DNA of 64,000 nt from Mesostigma viride (taxonomy: Eukaryota; Streptophyta; Mesostigmatophyceae; Mesostigmatales; Mesostigmataceae): NCBI GenBank assembly GCA_009746045.1, contig RPFO01000080.1, positions 1,634,363 to 1,698,362 of the forward strand, in the 5' to 3' direction. Every line of letters starts with the position of its first letter. The stretch's first letter is position 1. The position numbers were made by a program, and so were the translations under genes. A model generated the notes under the pieces. The model was given only the letters and a program-made list of their open reading frames with translations. It was not told the origin of the DNA and made no database searches. Positions 1-12,178 of the stretch are shown here, piece by piece.

Positions 1-3000
1 TTTGACTTGGGACTTGAGTGCGGGGCCAACTGGAGATGCAGCAGTAGCAGTGAAACGTTCTTACCCTCCAAAACATCCTTACTGTTGAGCATTGACTAGG
101 GCCTTTGGCGTGGGGCCTACTGGAGCTGCAATGAAACAGAAGCAATGAAACGCTCCTACCTTCCGCAACATGCTTACTGTTGGGCATAGATTTAGGACTT
201 GGGTACGGGGCCAGCTGCAGCCGCTCCATGTCCGGGACCCACAGCTGGCACCCCTCGGGCCAGAGCTTCTCCGCGATGGCGTCGCCTGCCCTGGGTACCT
301 GCAGGGGGGGGGGGAGAGAAGGACGAGCCGCCGGTGTGTGGGAGCAGTCGGTACCTTCTTGAACACGTAGACCAATGTGGTGAGAGCCCAACCCGTATTC
401 ATGGTGGTTGGTTGGTATGAACGCGGATCAAAGCCCCACCATTGATGGTCTCCACCCCTTTGCGGACCAAACTGACGTATCTTTGTCAAACACATTCTTC
501 CGAAATTATTGTCGCGTCCATCGTTGGGACAGCTAGCATGGCTGTTTTATGGTCACCGCCACGACGTCTATAACCAGGAATGGTGCCTAACATAGGTATA
601 TAACGCCAACTAAATAAGATGTCAGCTACTGTGACCCTGGGATAATCACGACGTCGTGATGATCCCAGGGTGTCATGGGATCCCCTGTCAGGTTCCGAAC
701 TTGGAATGCAGTCTCGCTGTCCAAAGGTTTGTTCCTCTGATCATGCCACGAGGCGCCAGACAACGAATTCAATTTGCAGCATGATCGCCTGAGACGATAT
801 AGTCGAGGGTGCTTTCAGTAGAGACACGCATCAATTAGGGGCAGGGGTAGGCAGGAGGTGGTGGGCTATGGTTGGGGGTGGGGCGGGGGCATGGGGGCCG
901 TCGGAGTAGCCAGCGACGCCACGAGCACAGGTGGGAAAAGACAGGCAATGCACATGCTTGCTATAGGGCGTAACCCCCCCAAACAACAGGTCCGCAAACT
1001 AAACCCCCCGAAACATAACATGTAGGGCGTAAACCCCCCTAAGAGAAGTCCACAACGGGAAGCTCCACTGCCCGAAGGTATGCGCACCTGTGCACCGGGT
1101 GGGAAGGTGGGCTCGGCCGCTCCGTGGCCGATGGCGAGGACCAAAGCCAGCACAAGCGCGCAAGCCGTTGCAGCCATCGAATGCTCTCAATGGCTTTCGC
1201 CAGAGACCTAGACCCGAAGGCCGAATCCCTGGACTTTAAGGGAACCCCTGACCCTCGAGCCTTGAGGCAGGGGCAGAAACCGGATGGTCCGTTCTCAGCA
1301 AGCGACGTGGTCAAAGATGGGAAGCAGACGGCAGTTTCACTGGGAGTCTGCGAGGGGCCCCCAGACCGTCTTTAGCCCTTTCATCAACCTAGAACTTGGG
1401 TTCCGACCCCTCAAAGTTCTGCAGGGATGATCCATAAACAGCTAAGCCTAGACGGGACTTCTACGGAACAACCTGAGTTTAGTACTACAGCTAGGGAGGT
1501 CGCCGCATCAGCACCTTCATGGGTTGAACAAGCCTACGCCTTCATGTGACGACAATTTATATCCTCGTTGCCTTCCAGACGATTATTACAACTCATCGTT
1601 GCTTGCAAGTACCGTAGCTGCAGTAGTCGGCGTACGAAACAGTACTTCTCCTAACACAACTCCTGCATGGCAGATATGCACACGGCCGTAGATAATGCGA
1701 CAAAAGTGCAGCAATTGTAATAGGCGCGGCGATGTCCGCATTGGTTAATAACAGATGTTGGCGTGCTCTCTAGTGCATATTACTGCACAAAGCACGCACC
1801 TACATCCGGGCTGGGCGTACGTACATGAGGAAAGCTGCCATGTGCCAGACACCGCATGCACAGAAACGCTTGGTCCCTGCATTTGCCCGTCACTGTCAGT
1901 GGCGCCGTATTCAAGAAAGCTAATGAATACGTACCTGTTGACGTGCTGTATATAGATATGCTATATGTATAACGTGCCGCAATATATATAACGTGCCAAA
2001 GCTAGGTCTGCCAGAGAGCCATGTCTACCTAATGCCCATCATTGCCTATCCACCAACTGGCTGGCGCACGTGATCACCGTGGGCCCTCGCGCGGTGCAAC
2101 GAATTAATGGTCACGGTTGACAGCAGCCAGCAAGGCCCGGCTCCAAGACCAAGTCTTTGACAAAATCGGAAAGGTCGGTGACCGATTGGAGCAGGAAAAT
2201 ATTACCGTACCAGGGTCAGGGGCCTGGGGGCCTGGGGGCCTGGGGCCGGCCGGTCGGTCAGAGCAAGGTCAGAGTAGGAGGGGTGACATGCCCAGCCAAA
2301 ATTTCACGGGTACTAGGGTCTGGCCCCAAGGCTGCCGGTGGCTGCATTGGTCCGGCCCCTATATAAATATAGGGGCTGCGGCTGAAATAGCCTGCCGGCG
2401 GGTGGTCATGGCCCCCATATGGCGAGCCTACTGCCAAAGGGGATTTGCCACGTGGCAAGTGCTCGTCTGCAGTGTTTGGACTTCGGCGGGTGGATAGGTT
2501 GCGGTCTTGCTGCGTTGTCTTCACACGCTTCCGCGTTGGCTACAAAACGCTTCCGCGGACACCTTTCAGCGGGGAAAGTGCCCTCGGGCTTCCGACGTGA
2601 GCAACACCAGGTGTATCCACCAGTAACAATCCATGGTCAGTTTCAAACCGAACATTCATTGGTGAATTTCTCAAGTATTGTCAGCGGGCCTTGGAAAGGG
2701 GGCAAATTCAGCAAGCGCTTCGAAACTTAGATACTAAAATTTCGTTTTTTGTTCTTAACTTACAGCAAATCATTTTGCTCCCGGATCAAAGTGTGATCTG
2801 GTCACTGAACACGAATTCAGCGCGTTGGGGGGCGGCATATGGGGGCCGGCTGTCGGCGCACCGGTGGCGGCGCCCCAGGGGGGCGCTAGCATACTGGGGG
2901 CCAGCAAGTTTCATTCCGGCGGTTGGCATTGGACCCTGAGTTCAATATGGGGGCCGGACATTTCGACCTGGCGGTGGCGGTATTGGGCCCCCAAATAGCA

Positions 3001-3753
3001 TGGCTGTATGTCACCCCTCCTGTCAGAGTCTCAAAAAATCACGTTTGTTCAGGGACCCTGAGCTCAGGAATGCTGGCTGTTTGTGGCAGGAGGGGTGGCA
3101 TCCAGCCAAGGGTCCGCGGTCACAAAAACCACCACCGCCGGACAAAAAAGGCCGGGCCCGCGGTCCAACCGTGACGCGTGGACCGCAACCGGCACCCAAC
3201 GCTGCTGGTACCACGGTAGCGTCCAGGACCATGGTACCCGCCGGCCGCCGCCGGCAAGCCCGAGAGCCGGTACCATGGTTACCCCCTCGGACTCCTATTT
3301 GCGGTAACTATCCCTACTACCCACTAAACTGAACATTCTACTACTATTATTCTCTCTCCGTACTCCATTATTCTGCCACGTGGCAACAGCCCTCAAAGCA
3401 AACCCACATGATGCACACACCTGACGCACACATGATGCACATGATGACGTGGCATGCGCCTGATGGTTCAAGTGACTTCGCACGTGGCGGCCAGGAAAAG
3501 CCACGTGGCAGGCACAGGTACAGTACCTACAACATTATCCACGTGGCATACTTCTACTGGTCCGTAGGCTACCACGGTCCTGAGCCAACCCGGCGTGACG
3601 TACAGCCCTAGTCTAACATGTTACACGTGTCAGATTTCTACTGGCATGTAGTAAACCACGGTTCTGATCACCCAGGGCCCACGAACCGCCACCGGCAAGT
3701 TTTTGACCCTCAAACCCCGCGGTTAACCATGGGCCCCGCGAAAATCCACCACC
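1..3753. other. Gene-free stretch
   Basis: No open frame here resembles a protein I recognise. The sequence is mixed in composition. GC-rich low-complexity patches (for example GGGGCCTGGGGGCC-like runs near 2220-2260 and proline/arginine-coding shadows at 3083-3332) alternate with AT-rich segments. Short open frames are present on both strands but show no domain or consistent reading. A palindrome-like stretch sits near 647-675 (CACGACGTCGTGA core). Confidence 0.5.
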
Positions 3754-3894
3754 GTCAGCCCCTGGGACAACCCTCTCTGGTACCGCGGTTCCAGGAAATT
3801 TTGCCCGGGCATGCCACCCCTCCTGTCAGCCCCTGGGACAACCCTCTCTGGTACCGCGGTTCCAGGAAATTTTGCCCGGGCATGCCACCCCTCC
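3754..3894. repeat. 71-bp tandem duplication
   Basis: Two adjacent, nearly identical 71-bp units start at 3754 and 3825, both opening with GTCAGCCCCTGGG and ending with GCCACCCCTCCT. No coding frame is supported across them. This is a local tandem duplication. Confidence 0.85.
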
Positions 3895-6195
3895 TTTTGT
3901 GGCCTTCCCTGGCTGAAAGTAGTCAGCGCGACGCCGTCCCCACGTGACGGGGCGGGGCTTCTGGCACTAGCGCTCACCGCTCTGGCCCGCTTGTCAACAA
4001 CCGACAATAATGACAATGGACAGCGCGACGCCATATGGTCGGACAACCTGGCCAGTCATAACATCAGTATTATCAAGTAACGTGCGTGTTTGCAACTTGC
4101 CCGTTGAAACTCTACGGCGGAGCCAATTTTCGGAAGACCCTCACCCTTATGCTTGCAAATTCGGGACAAATTCGGTGGATGGATGGATGGATGGATGGAT
4201 TGTCGGATTTTCATCCCCTATTCCAGGGGGGGTGGAAAAAACAAAAATATCAGACACCATGCTGAAAATTTCCAAGAGTTGGCCCTTGGACCCTACCTAC
4301 CTAGCACCTAGGCGCTATACCTAGCAAAACCCTGAGGTCCCAAGGGTTATAGGGGTCGACCTAGGGTGCAAAATGATCAGCTCCGCGAGCTCTACCGTTT
4401 GAGCATACACCGTCCGCATTAGAAGTTTTAAATAAATTATTAGCTTGTGGAAAATGTTCTGGCTGAAAACCATAAAAAAAACAAAAGAAAATTAATTAAT
4501 TAACTCCGGGGGCTGAGGACTGGACTCAACAATTAATTAATTAATTAATAGACACGTGACTGCGTCACGTGAGCATAAGTCCTCAGTGGGAGGGGAACAT
4601 GGGATGGAATGGATGGTAGAAGCTATCTAGGTCCTAGTTACAGGGGTGTGGGCACCGCGGCCCGAATCGCTATGACTGCCATACTTGGTCACACGCGGAG
4701 CCCCCACAGGCTTGGGGGTGGTCTCCTTCATCACTACTTGCCATCTATCCTTGCGCACCATCTGCCTCCATATTACAGACAAACCAGGAGGCTGCCCGGG
4801 GGTGAGCCCGTCACGTCTAGTCACTCTACACGGTGTAGCACATGTCCATGCCGAGTCTATCACGAAAAGTCCACGGGTGGCGGCCCTGCCGCGCGCGGCC
4901 GGGGGCACGCCAGGTGAGGACATATCGCCCAGGACTCAACAAACAAACAAACAAAATTAATTAATTAACTCATGTGGGCACGGGGTCGTCGCCCTGTGAG
5001 AAAACAAACAAACACTTTATATTATATAATATGAAGTACATAAAACCTTCGAAAATACCTTGGACAGGCGGGGAACATGAAATATCGTGAAAATCGAAAA
5101 AAACCCGCGAGACGCAGGCCGAGCGCGGGGTGAGGCGCGAACCAAGTGAACCGCTTTTGCATCCAGCAATCCATGCTCTACTGCCTCGGCAGGGCACGTC
5201 CGGTCGGTCGGTACTCAGTAGACGGAGGCTGAGGCCTGAGCGTACATGTTGAAGATGTACTACTCATGTGCGATACTTATGGGCCTTGAGCATTTAAATA
5301 GGGTATCACTGACCTGAGACCTCCACTGACTAAAGCCTGTGGCCGCCGCCGAAAGGGGGGCCGCCGGGCCGGGTTGCCAACAGTGGGGACGGCGTGTACC
5401 GCCATATCTACCAAACAAACAAAAGAAATTTAATTAAATAAGTACCCACGTGCCTTGAACGGCTGCAGGACAAACAAACAAACAAAAGGTTTTAATTAAA
5501 TAATAAAAACCCGGGACTCTAACTGGCTCCCCAACAAACAATCCAGGGTTATTCGTAATGCAAATACGGCAAAAATTGACCCATAATAACAAACTTCCAA
5601 TGCGGACGGTGTATTGGAGTATGGGAAAATTCCGGTTTTCTTAAATGGGTCGTTGGCCGGCGCGACGCGATACTGGCACGGCACGGCGCTGGATAGCCGA
5701 AATAAGGCTTGTAGTGGTGGCAGACGGCAGCATACTTCCGTGCCTAGGGGCAGCACCATCTTGCGGGCAACCCCCCCCCCTCTATGGTACCTGCCAAAAT
5801 TTTGACTGCAGATTTGGGTTCAGCTCGCCAAGTGCTACAGTATCAGTTTGTCCGTCAAACCGTTTCAAAATTCCGACCATACAGGGAGCTAGCAGAAAAT
5901 CCAAGTGTTTTGTTGTAAGAAACCCATATCGGCCCGGCACCCTACCTACCTACCCTTTAAGTTAACGGTTTTTGAGGCTCTGTAACTTCTAACCTAGAGA
6001 CCCCCTGGGGTTGCGACCAGTGGCAAACATGCTTGTTTTCGCGAGATCTACTCGAATCCAGCATGATGTAAATTTTCTTGTTTTTTTCCACCCCCCCTGC
6101 CTATTCCTATGTTTTCTCACGTGTACGGCCTTATAAGCTTCGCCAATTCTGGCGAACCTAACGGTTCTTCCGAAAATTGGCTCCGCCAGATAACA
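3895..6195. other. Gene-free stretch with repeated AT-rich motifs
   Basis: No gene is recognised. The stretch holds a GGAT microsatellite near 4170-4200. Four AT-rich motifs in which (AACA)n is followed by TTAATTAA lie at about 4472-4505, 4940-4970, 5412-5440 and 5473-5510. A 13-15 bp palindromic CACGTGACTGCGTCACGTG block lies near 4553-4571. The AACA/TTAATTAA motifs recur at a spacing of roughly 50-450 bp and are not explained by any open frame. Confidence 0.45.
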
Positions 6196-6436
6196 TATGT
6201 TATATATTACCCGGGTTTTTGGAAATCACACCCGGTGTTGGGAGCACCCGGTGACGCGTGACGCGTGACGCTAGGGTACGGTACGCGTCGATAAATACGA
6301 ATGGAAGGAACGAACGGGACGGTGTGGGCCGATTAATACGAATGCCGTATGCATACGCGGCGGCATGAGCCGGCATCGACGTTACAAGGGACGAACAGAA
6401 CGGAAAACGCAGCCTAGTGGCGCCTACTTGCCAAAA
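6196..6436 (+). repeat. Dispersed repeat, copy 1 (inverted partner at 25868-26105)
   Basis: About 235 bp match, in reverse orientation, the segment just outside the right end of the fold-back element. Shared landmarks are the paired GACGCGTGACGCGTGACG motif, the CATTCGTATTAATCGGCC-type stretch (reverse strand) and the CTAGTGGCGCCTAC end. It is not coding. The family is unknown; it may be a small non-autonomous element. Confidence 0.7.
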
Positions 6437-8398
6437 CCGCGAAGTCTAGATGTGGGGCCAGTGGGGCCATACCATGCCAAGGCGGTCACGTAAAAAATTT
6501 GGAACAGTGGTTTGGACGTGGCGTAAGACTTCTTATTCTGAGTGCAGAGAGCGCAAGGCGGGAAATCGCTGTAACGGAACCTTCAAACAAGATATCCGGC
6601 ACCGTTGTCCATGAAGGAGCATGAAGGTAGGAACATGAAAAGGTGTCCGCGCACTCTTGTCACCCTTTGAACAGTCATTCCAGTGGCTGGTGAGCTTGTA
6701 GAGATGGGCCCGGATGTGATGCCGGGCCACGACAACTATAGACTGCGCGGAAAGGCCGCGATCATGGTAGCGATGATTGTTTGCATTGTTGCCTTATCGT
6801 TGGCGCCTGTCGCGGGCATTCTTATCGACAATGGTCGCGGTGTCTCGGCACTGTCTAGCTTCCATTATGATGGTACGTCTTTACTTAGGCCTTATGTCCC
6901 GTTGTCTACCCGCCGCTTTAAATGGGATTTGCTGGGTAGAAGTAGAATTTTTTTTCGTCAGTTACTTCAAAGAGCGTGTAGGTAGCTTAGCCTTGCGGAC
7001 CACCTTAAGTGCTGCCCTTAATGGGTGCCATTTTATCTTTTTTGCATCATGTTAGTGCCATCCGCGAGCCTTTGTGTACGATTGCCTTCGGTTGCTCTGC
7101 CCCCATCCCATGCATGTCCTCCTCGACTCGCCCATGCTCATCATACCTCCATGGTTTGTGCCATGCCACAGGCCCCGCTTCCTCGATTTTGCCGTCATCC
7201 TCGACCTGCTACTTGCAAGCGCGCGCCTCCGACGTCCCACCCGAGGGTCCTTACATCCGGTCAACCCAGCCCGCCTACACTACGAATTCCTCCAACATAG
7301 CAACCTTGTACACGGGCTTGGTCCGCATAATGCCGCTAGCTGCATCGGCAGAGCCGGATGGCATATGGTCCCTCAAGCGTTCGTGCGCCCACATCCCTCC
7401 GTCCATCTTTCCAACTGTCCGTTTCTACCAATTCATTGATTTCATTCACCCCTCGCACCCTTTGTACCTCCATCTCGTCCACGCTCCCTCTTATCCAGTC
7501 ATTCAACTTACCATGAATGCATCGATTGTTGAGGATGTCCCTCGGTCCACCCCTCCACCTGTCCCTCCATTTGTCCCCCCCGCGGTCCCTGCACCTATCC
7601 ATCGTGACATCATCCCCTTCCCCATCTCGTCCGCACTCCCTCTCATTGATTCATCCATCCAATTCCCTCAAATTTTCCCCCTCGTCAAGTCTTCGTCATA
7701 CATAGTAGTTTCTGCCAGTTTTCCACTTATTTCTACCGACCTCTGCCCAGCCTCTCTAAGACCGCCATCCTACTCAACGTTGCTTGCATGTCAGCCATAG
7801 CAGGTTGCAGTTGTGCAGTATTTAGGTGCTGTATACATCGTCAAGCCGTGAATATATCGTGAGGATTGGATATTGATGGTTTATACTGCGTTGATTGTGC
7901 AAGAAGATCAGCTAGGTGCCCATAATCATGGTGTATAATCATGCGTTGTTAGCATCTTGCCACCATTTGCTAGCATGCATTCCAGCGTCATCTTTGCCTG
8001 CATGTAAGCTCATGGATCACTCAACCTATCCAAGCCTTGCATTACACATGCCTCTTTCTTTCAGTATTGCACACGTTATGGAATGAAAACCCAGTGCCTC
8101 CCTTCCCACGAGGCATGTGCTCAACACGTTGTGAGAGTGGATGATGCTTTGGCTATGGCTGCCTGATTCAGTCATATTATGTCATCCAGTCATGATGTTT
8201 GATGCATGTTTGATGCTGTATAACTTATACAACTCCTATTTTCAACGTTTTGACCCTCCTAGCTCATGATATCCCCGTTTATAGGGCATCCTTAGGCTGT
8301 CTAGATAGATGTTGTAGTTAGAATGCTGTTAGATAGATGTCGTAGGTAGCTGATGTAGATAGATTAGACCGGTAGGACTGTTTGCACGTACCCATCCA
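6437..8398. other. Gene-free, pyrimidine-rich stretch
   Basis: The longest open frame (7009-7800) runs through a CT-rich segment with repeated CCATCC/CCCTCC and encodes a low-complexity Ser/Pro/Leu product with no recognisable domain. I do not call it a gene. CATC microsatellite occurs near 8395-8412. Nothing else is supported. Confidence 0.45.
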
Positions 8399-8466
8399 TC
8401 CATCCATCCATCGTGCTCCGTGACTCCCCAACGGGAGCACGAGTCTAATTAATTAATTAATTAATG
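8399..8466 (+). repeat. Retroelement-type 3' end: stem-loop plus (TTAA)n tail
   Basis: After a short (CATC)n run, the sequence forms a stem CTCCC / GGGAG around a CAAC loop (8425-8437). CACGAGTC and then (TTAA)n follow at 8446-8466. The same arrangement recurs at 21.8, 22.0, 35.2 and 63.9 kb. I interpret it as the 3' terminus of a non-LTR element whose body I cannot identify. Confidence 0.55.
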
Positions 8467-9064
8467 GGGCTCGTGTCGTTGGGTCATGTTGTCTCTTTGA
8501 TGTTGTGAAGGGCTCTCATGTTTCCCACTGCGTTGTAATTGTAATGCTAATAAAAAATAGCTCCAGTGGCCCAATGGGCCTGAGTTTTGTTTCACAGAGC
8601 CTGCATATGTTGCCCATAGCTCGTCCAAGAAGCCAGCTTTTTTTCATGAACCATTTGTGAATAAGCACATGACTTGTGACCTAGGGTCAACAAATCGCGG
8701 TCATGGTCAGACCCCCCTGTATTCAAACCAGTGTATCTCTCTAATGAATTAGCATTTTGTAGGTCTGAGTAGCTCAAAAAATCCTTTGATTTATGGGCTT
8801 TCAGGAAAGTATACACATGACTATGAAAAAAAATTTTCCCTTGATGTTATGACGTGTTCTATAAATAGCTTACAACGCAGTATATCGCGTTCTAAAAAAA
8901 AAACACGGGTTAATGCATCGAGTATTTAGGAACCAGATAGCTAATTACATCCACCCGACGCAGTCACGTGCTAATTTATTAACAATCCAACTATACACTT
9001 GCACAGCGCAAATTTTTGGCCTCTTTGAAAGTAAGTAAGTAAGTACTTGAAAGTAAGTAAGTAC
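8467..9064. other. Gene-free stretch
   Basis: Nothing coding is recognised. A GTAAGTAAGTAAGTA microsatellite lies at 9029-9063, immediately before the SINE-like repeat, and provides its apparent target site. Confidence 0.5.
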
Positions 9065-9346
9065 GTGTGTAGTACTCCTACACACAGATCTCGAGTGATT
9101 TATCTAGTACCAAATCCGAAAGGCTTGCATCACTCCCCGGACAGGAGAACTTTTGCGGATGACTGTAGGTGTAAGTTGGCGATGCCATGGTAACCGGAGA
9201 CGTCCGTCCTATAGTCAGCAAAATTGGTGCGAGAGGTCCCCAGTTCGATAATTCCGGTCGGATTCATTTGCAGATCGCGTTTTCCGCGTTTTCCGCGGCC
9301 TGGCACTGAACGCAAAGGTTTTCACCTTTGCGGAGTGTCTGATCAG
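9065..9346 (+). mobile_element. tRNA-derived SINE-like repeat, copy 1 (short form)
   Basis: This is one of four copies of a repeat family. It opens with a palindromic GTGTAGTACTCCTACAC. Internally it carries a tRNA-like segment whose B-box-like motif is AGTTCGATTCC in the other copies. In this copy the motif is interrupted by a small insertion near 9228-9238. It ends in a small inverted repeat (CAAAGGTTTTCACCTTTG) and CTGATCAG. Flanking AGTAAGTAC on both sides (end of left flank and 9349-9357) suggests a roughly 9-bp target duplication, but the host microsatellite makes this uncertain. Internal RNA polymerase III promoter boxes are inferred, not shown. Confidence 0.65.
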
Positions 9347-9470
9347 AAAGTAAGTACTTGCGTGTCATGCGCAAAGGCATGCCACGGAGTACTATGCTAA
9401 TCTCATTAGAAAAATAATTACACAAAAGTTTAGACAAATATCGTCTGCATCATCCCCCAACCGTTAAGCA

Positions 9471-11360
9471 CTAGATGGGGATGTAATCCTCATCCGAGCT
9501 GTCCTCTACTGTAATGGCAGACGAGGCGGTAGTGTAGCGGCTATCCTCAGGACCAATAACCTCCACCTGCGGACTTCTACCCTGGCTAGCAACGGGCCGC
9601 GGGGCCCGTGGGGAGAAAACAGGAGCATACCCCTCGGGGAGGTGCTTATCGCAGATGGCAGCCCATTTCTCCTTGTCAATCATGCGGGCGCGGAGTACGG
9701 ATAGTCCCAGAAGCCCTGCATCTTCAAGCAGTTGTGTCACATAGGTCCGGGTCGCGCCGCGCCGGTGCCCGGCGCGCGCAAGTTTGCCAGTGGGTTGCGA
9801 TGGGACAAGGGGACCCTACCATAGGAGGAGGTGTCTACCTGGTTGGCCCGTCTTAAGCCCCCCGGCAGGGCCCACATCGGTATTCACCTGGTCTGTGCGG
9901 GCAAGATGGCCGGCAAAGAGGAGGCGGCGGTGTCGGATGGTATGGGTGACAAGAGGGAGCTCGCAGTAGAGCTCGGCCCGGGTGCGGCGTTCTTGGTAGC
10001 GGACGCCGAGGATATGACGGAGCATTCGAGTGACGGTGCCGTCAAGCTGCTGGCTCAGCGCATGGTCCAGGGTCCACGCCTCGCAGCCATAAAGGAGGAT
10101 GCTGAGGACAAGGGCCTTGAACAGAATGCGCTTGCGTCGCTCACTCAGGTAGCGACAGGTCCAGAACCTGTCGAGGCGGCGGAGGGCCGCCCAGGCCTGG
10201 CCAATGCGGGTGTTGATGTCGTCGGCCGTGGAGGGAAGCCAGCTGCCAAGGAGCTTGAAGCGAGTCGCCGGGGGGACGGGGCTGCCGTCTAACAAGAGGA
10301 GGGTGGGTGGGGCTATCCCAACAGGGAAGCCGATGGCCATGACCTCCGTTTTCTTGCTGATCATAAGCCCCACCGCCCGCGCTTCCAGTGATAAGCTGTC
10401 TAGCCACAGTTGGGCTGACTCTGGGGTTTCCACGAGTGTCGTGTCATCAGCGTAGATCAGATCGCTCAGGCGGTAGGGTGGGTCAACCCCGCCGTAGCTG
10501 GCGTACTCCGTGACCTCGATCCCCGGCGGGCGCCCCTCCACCCGGGCGAAGCGGGCTTGTGCACGCCGCATAATATAGTCCACCATAATGATGAATAGAT
10601 ATGGGGAGAGCACACAGCCCTGCCACACCCCGGTGTGCAGGGGAAACGCCGGAGTGACGCCGTCGGCGGTACGGACCTGGGCTTGGGACCCTTCATAGAA
10701 CTGGCGGATGATCTCAACGATGTACGATGGGACACGGAACAGGTGAAGGACCACCCACAGGGCGTCCCATATAACCGTATCGAATGCCTTGGTGTAATCC
10801 ACGAAGATCAATAGCAATGGCAAGAGGCCGGGGGCCAGGCGGCCCACTTCCTCGATCAGGCGGCGCGCGGTAATAGTGACCATAACACAATTGCGACCAA
10901 CACGGAAGCCCATCTGGGACTCACCTAGGTGGGGATGGAGGCTGGCGCGCATGCGGTTCAGTGCAGGAGACGCATGAAGACTTTCAGCACGCAGCTTTGG
11001 AGGCATACGCCGCGGTAGTTGCCGGTATCCGCGGCGGACCCCTTGCCCTTGTACAGCATGACCTTGTACAGCGGTCTTCCAATACGTCGGCGGGGGGAGG
11101 CCATCTCGTAGAATCCGGTTGCAAACACCCCGGAGGAAAGGCTCAAGCTCAGGCATCTTAACCACCTCCGGTGAAATATTGTCCACTCCCATGGCAGCGT
11201 CATTGCGGAGGGTGGAGATGGCAGCAGCCCATTCCTGGGGAGTCCACTCGTCGTGGGGGCCGTCCACCAAGGGGCCGGAGAGCGAAGGGACTAGGTAGTC
11301 CGTCTCGCTGGTGGGCGCCTGCGGGGGCTCAATGGGGCAGCCTCTTTGAAATATTTGCAT
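9471..11360 (-). pseudogene. LINE reverse transcriptase (ORF2 fragment), decayed
   Basis: This encodes the RT part of a non-LTR retrotransposon. The main frame (11360-9816) shows an N-terminal thumb-proximal segment (EWAAAISTLRNDAAMGVDNI), the catalytic block FVDYTKAFD near residues 186-194, QGCVLSP near 247-253 and YADD at 303-306. The C-terminal region (RRKRILFKALVLSILLYG, then FAGHLAR) is typical of LINE ORF2. Two compensating frameshifts affect about 10955-11075: the coding signal (LYKGKGSAADTGNYRGVCLQ) runs in another frame there. A further shift near 9780-9840 leads to the C-terminal stretch at 9471-9740 (LLEDAGLLGLSVLRARMIDK). No apurinic endonuclease domain lies upstream, because the element is cut off at 11360 by an oppositely oriented LINE fragment. 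The clade is not resolved. The RT assignment is secure and activity is very unlikely. Confidence 0.9.
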
Positions 11361-11905
11361 AGTCCACGTGGCCGGGAGTACCGGTTAATGTGCCCCCTCG
11401 AGGGCTTATATTGTCGGTATAGGTCTAATTCCCTTGGTCTGGCCGGCCCCCAGCGGCTTGGCCAGCCAGGACGGCACATTCTGACCTGGCCTGGCCCCAA
11501 GGACATCAAGGAGACAACCAGCGCAGGCCAGAAATCAGACATTCCCAAAAAGGTAGGGAAACATGTCACGAACTACGTACAGATGTTGCTGGATGACCTA
11601 CTGGTCCCAGCCCAGTTTGAATACCGCATCCACTCTCTCTCCCTTCTTTGGACTGCCATGCAGAACAAGACGCGGTGGAAGAGGATTGTCAAGGCTCACA
11701 CGCCCGACCCTGTGGGCAAACCACCTCCCCCCAAGCGGAGGAGGCGTTTCGATGAGTAGGGTAGTTAGGATTTTTCTAGACTAGATTAGAGTTAGGATAG
11801 TCGGATTACGCGGCTCCTTCCATCCCCCCCAACCATCAAGGAATATGTGCTACATGATCTCCCAACGGAGGCATGTTATAATTTAATTTAATTTAATTTA
11901 ACTTA
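11346..11905 (+). mobile_element. LINE 3' fragment with ORF2 C-terminus and (TTTAA)n tail
   Basis: An open frame at 11346-11759 ends in a basic stretch (PKRRRR). It contains SLLWTAMQNKTRWKRIV, resembling the end of LINE ORF2 proteins, and its middle (around 11507-11545) is a sequence found elsewhere in the window as a dispersed repeat (30364-30500, 32497-32525, 35105-35160). A short 3' UTR follows, with the stem-loop CTCC-CAAC-GGAG at 11860-11871 and a TTTAA-type tail to about 11905. I read it as a 5'-truncated LINE inserted beside, and opposite to, the RT fragment. The LINE tail is clear and the coding assignment is moderate. Confidence 0.6.
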
Positions 11906-12170
11906 ATTTAATTTTTATAGTTCTAATGTGTAAGAATTTACGCAGTCACGTGTCTATTAAGGGGAGGGGATATGCCTAAAGGGCACTTTTCTGGAAACCA
12001 TACCTATGCATGTGCTAAAAATCCAATTATGATTGGGAACCATAAATATGATTTTTAAAAAAAATTCCAACCACTTGGGGGGGTACTAGCCCCCACCAGA
12101 TGCCGGTTACGCGCTAAAAATAGAAAAAGACGCTACTTTTGGCATATTTTCCCTAGGACAATGGGCAAAC
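11906..12170. other. Gene-free AT-rich spacer
   Basis: No coding or structural feature is recognised between the LINE tail and the SINE-like repeat. Confidence 0.5.
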
Positions 12171-12178
12171 ATATTTGG

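Noticed and set aside
7009-7800. 263-codon plus-strand open frame
   Set aside because: Pyrimidine-rich, low-complexity product, overlapped by other frames, with no recognisable domain or start context.
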